This document shows, one piece after another, positions 6,163 to 6,806 of a stretch of DNA of 6,806 nucleotides. The notes beneath the pieces were generated by a model. The model saw only the letters and a list, made by a program, of their open reading frames with translations, was not told where the DNA came from and made no database searches. Where the stretch lies: the NCBI GenBank assembly GCA_030840615.1, contig JAVEEE010000496.1, positions 1 to 6,806 of the forward strand. Direction: 5' to 3'. A program made the translations under genes and the position numbers. The stretch is from Frankiaceae bacterium. Its GTDB lineage: Bacteria > Actinomycetota > Actinomycetes > JAFAQI01. Every line of letters starts with the position of its first letter. Position 1 is the stretch's first letter.

Positions 6163-6806
6163 TCAGGTCTTCTGCCGCCACAGCGAACGAGCGGGGATCT
6201 TGTCCGCGTCGACCCGGTGGGCGTACTTCTGCGCGATCTCGGTCACCTCGTGCAGCAGCCGGTCTTCCAACGTGATCGGGTCGAGGCCGAGCTCGAGCAG
6301 CCGGCGGTTCTCGACGAACAGCTCGTTCTCGTCCGCCTCGTTGCGCGGGTTGTCGACGTGGTCGATCTCCGCACCCGTCAGGCGCGACACCAGCTTTGCG
6401 AGGTCGATCAGCCGATGCGTCTCTGTCATCTGGTTGAAGACGCGGACGCGCTCGCCCGCTGCGGGCGCGTTCTCGATGGCGAGCTGCACGCAGCGCACCG
6501 TGTCCTGGATGTGGATGAACGCACGTGTCTGGCCGCCGCTGCCGTGCACCGTCAACGGATAGTTGATCGCCGCCTGCATGAGGAAACGGTTGAGCACCGT
6601 CCCGTAGTCACCGTCGTAGTCGAAGCGGTTGATGAGCCGCTCGTCCACGCTCGTCTGGTCCGTCTGCGTGCCCCAGACGATGCCCTGGTGCAGATCCGTG
6701 ATCCGCAGCTGGTCGTTCTTCGCGTAGTAGGCGAACAGCAGCTGGTCCTGGGTCTTCGTGAGGTGGTAGATGCTGCCCGGATTCGGGGGGTACAGGATCT
6801 CCTGCT
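6163..6806 (-). CDS. sqdB: UDP-sulfoquinovose synthase (SqdB/SQD1), C-terminal part (start outside window)
   Basis: The reading frame is open from the window edge to a TGA at 6163-6165 and gives 213 residues, about half of the roughly 400 usual for the family. The enzyme makes UDP-sulfoquinovose from UDP-glucose and sulfite with bound NAD; it is an extended short-chain dehydrogenase/reductase. The fragment contains YHLTK (fragment residues 13-17), the catalytic YxxxK motif, read as YHLSK in plant SQD1. Further family blocks are TDLHQGIVWG, NRFDYDGDYGTVLNRF, PLTVHGSGGQTRAFIHIQD, RVFNQMTE, NPRNEADE and the closing ARSLW, all closely like SQD1. The GTG at 6648 is internal, since conserved sequence continues upstream of it. 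The NAD-binding Gly-rich region and the N-terminal catalytic residue are off the edge. It is followed at once by cysH, whose product sulfite is its substrate. A different NAD-dependent epimerase is unlikely given the match over several blocks. Confidence 0.93.
   Translation of the reverse strand, partial: QEILYPPNPGSIYHLTKTQDQLLFAYYAKNDQLRITDLHQGIVWGTQTDQTSVDERLINRFDYDGDYGTVLNRFLMQAAINYPLTVHGSGGQTRAFIHIQDTVRCVQLAIENAPAAGERVRVFNQMTETHRLIDLAKLVSRLTGAEIDHVDNPRNEADENELFVENRRLLELGLDPITLEDRLLHEVTEIAQKYAHRVDADKIPARSLWRQKT

Noticed and set aside
5472..6275. Plus-strand open frame of 267 codons across cysH
   Set aside because: It is antisense to cysH and the end of sqdB, both of which are clear from conserved motifs.

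Overview
The window is GC-rich, with G or C in most third codon positions, GTG start codons and tightly packed genes. This, together with the protein families, suggests a high-GC Gram-positive bacterium (Actinomycetota). The genus cannot be told from this sequence. There is no phage, insertion sequence, CRISPR array, tRNA or rRNA signal.

Layout. On the left are two divergently transcribed genes for secreted proteins. Both look like neutral/alkaline non-lysosomal ceramidase-type metallohydrolases. The leftward one (complement 1..543) runs off the window edge, starts at GTG and shows only its N-terminal 181 residues. The rightward one (742..3693) is complete at 983 residues. They share a 198-bp intergenic region holding a ribosome binding site for each gene and two dyad-symmetric elements that may be operators. 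Rightward and 26 bp further on is a 572-residue multi-pass membrane protein (3720..5438) that resembles GT-C fold glycosyltransferases. Its GTG may be translated from a leaderless message.

On the right, facing the membrane protein, is a leftward pair: the C-terminal part of a UDP-sulfoquinovose synthase (sqdB/SQD1 type, complement 6163..>6806), followed one base later by a complete APS reductase gene (cysH, complement 5466..6161).

How the genes may work together. APS reductase makes sulfite, and UDP-sulfoquinovose synthase uses sulfite and UDP-glucose to make the sulfosugar head group of sulfolipids or sulfoglycans. The near-overlap of the two genes suggests coupled expression and sulfite supplied directly to sulfosugar synthesis. 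The nearby membrane glycosyltransferase could act on lipid-linked sugars, but no link to the sulfosugar is shown. The ceramidase-like pair probably acts outside the membrane on lipid or amide substrates. In the complete member the usual nucleophile motif is not conserved, so its real reaction is open.
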